From Blastomussa wellsi (taxonomy: Eukaryota; Cnidaria; Anthozoa; Scleractinia; Plerogyridae): DNA of 64,000 nt. The notes under the pieces are model-generated. The model was not told the DNA's origin, ran no database searches, and saw only the letters and a program-made list of their open reading frames with translations. The stretch is taken from positions 4,580,566-4,644,565 of the forward strand of contig OX393572.1 in assembly GCA_947652115.1 (NCBI GenBank). The letters run 5' to 3'. How positions within the stretch are numbered: position 1 is the stretch's first letter; each line of letters starts with the position of its first letter. Made by a program: the position numbers and the translations under genes. Shown here in pieces: positions 63,656-64,000 of the stretch.

Positions 63656-64000
63656 TGATCTCTTTTTTTTTAATAAAAAATGAATTAATCATCTCTTCTT
63701 TTCTGTCATATTTTTTTGGAGAACACAATCCAACACTTTCAATACAAGGAAAAAACGGCAAAGGATAGATCAGAGTGTAACATTTCTTCAGCCAAAAGCG
63801 AAAGACTTTGACTGTCTCGCTGCATCACATGCACAAGGCAAATTTCAGTCAATATAAACTGGTAAAACTGGGCTGATTTCGTAAGTCAACAGCCGTCATT
63901 TCTTTTAATTTGAGTAGATATTGTGTTTGCAACTTTACGGTGGATGAAAGCTCTAAAAAGCGCTGTTTGAGCAGTACCTTGTGTAAATAAAGTCCTTCCA

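Larger units (their letters stand above)
61497..63955. repeat. Tandem duplication, two units of about 1.19 and 1.27 kb
   Basis: Unit A (61,497-62,683) and unit B (62,684-about 63,955) share, in order, CATGTTGCAAAATGCAA, TGATCAGCTTGGATTGGACT, 'aaagctggtcgctgtt', GTCCAGGAGACT/GTTCAGGAGACT, the tRNA-like segment and 'catttcttttaatttg'. Unit A additionally holds a MITE. Divergence is moderate with indels. A third unit may start beyond the window. Confidence 0.85.

Overview
The window reads as nuclear DNA of an early-branching animal, most likely a cnidarian and plausibly a stony coral. The basis is AT-rich intron-dense DNA, extracellular LamG/TSP1/SEA/FN3 modules on symmetric phase-1 exons, and a dense load of Polinton, Penelope, SINE, LINE and foldback elements. 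The species is inferred, not shown.

Region 1 (about 5.2-40.2 kb, + strand) is one 18-exon gene whose reading frame closes exactly (7,116 coding bases, 2,371 residues predicted by hand splicing). It encodes a signal peptide, a LamG-like domain, 15 thrombospondin type 1 repeats in a single exon, a SEA domain split over three exons, six FN3 domains (one exon each), and then an ion channel. The channel has ionotropic-glutamate-receptor layout (S1-like lobe, M1, P-loop, M3-like helix, S2-like lobe, last TM). Its P-loop carries a K+ channel selectivity filter, TTLGYGD, and its C-terminus ends in a PDZ ligand. An adhesion or matrix ectodomain joined through a potentially self-cleaving SEA module to a K+-type iGluR-like channel is the most striking host observation.

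Region 2 (13,233-28,479) is a 15,247-bp Polinton/Maverick (adintovirus-like) element in the intron between the first two FN3 exons. It has identical 315-bp terminal inverted repeats and a 6-bp target duplication (TTCATC), so it looks young. It encodes protein-primed DNA polymerase B (split by a frameshift), a DDE integrase, an A32/FtsK-type packaging ATPase, a candidate major capsid protein, other candidate virion and membrane proteins, and several small conserved-looking ORFs. Each TIR is itself a near-perfect hairpin. Many of its genes have a TATA-like box only a few bases before an ATGG start. One small protein carries both PSAP and PPPY late-domain motifs. No adenain-like protease was found.

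Region 3 (40-64 kb) is mostly repeats. It holds a small three-exon minus-strand gene (42.5-44.4 kb, 128 residues, function unknown), a 5'-truncated Penelope-like element with RT plus GIY-YIG domains, an inverted end and a hammerhead-like motif, many MITEs and foldbacks, a hAT-like element with target duplication, and a 1.2-kb tandem duplication at the right end. A few isolated candidate exons suggest another host gene that I cannot resolve.

All splice sites, domain calls and repeat boundaries were read by eye; no database search was run.
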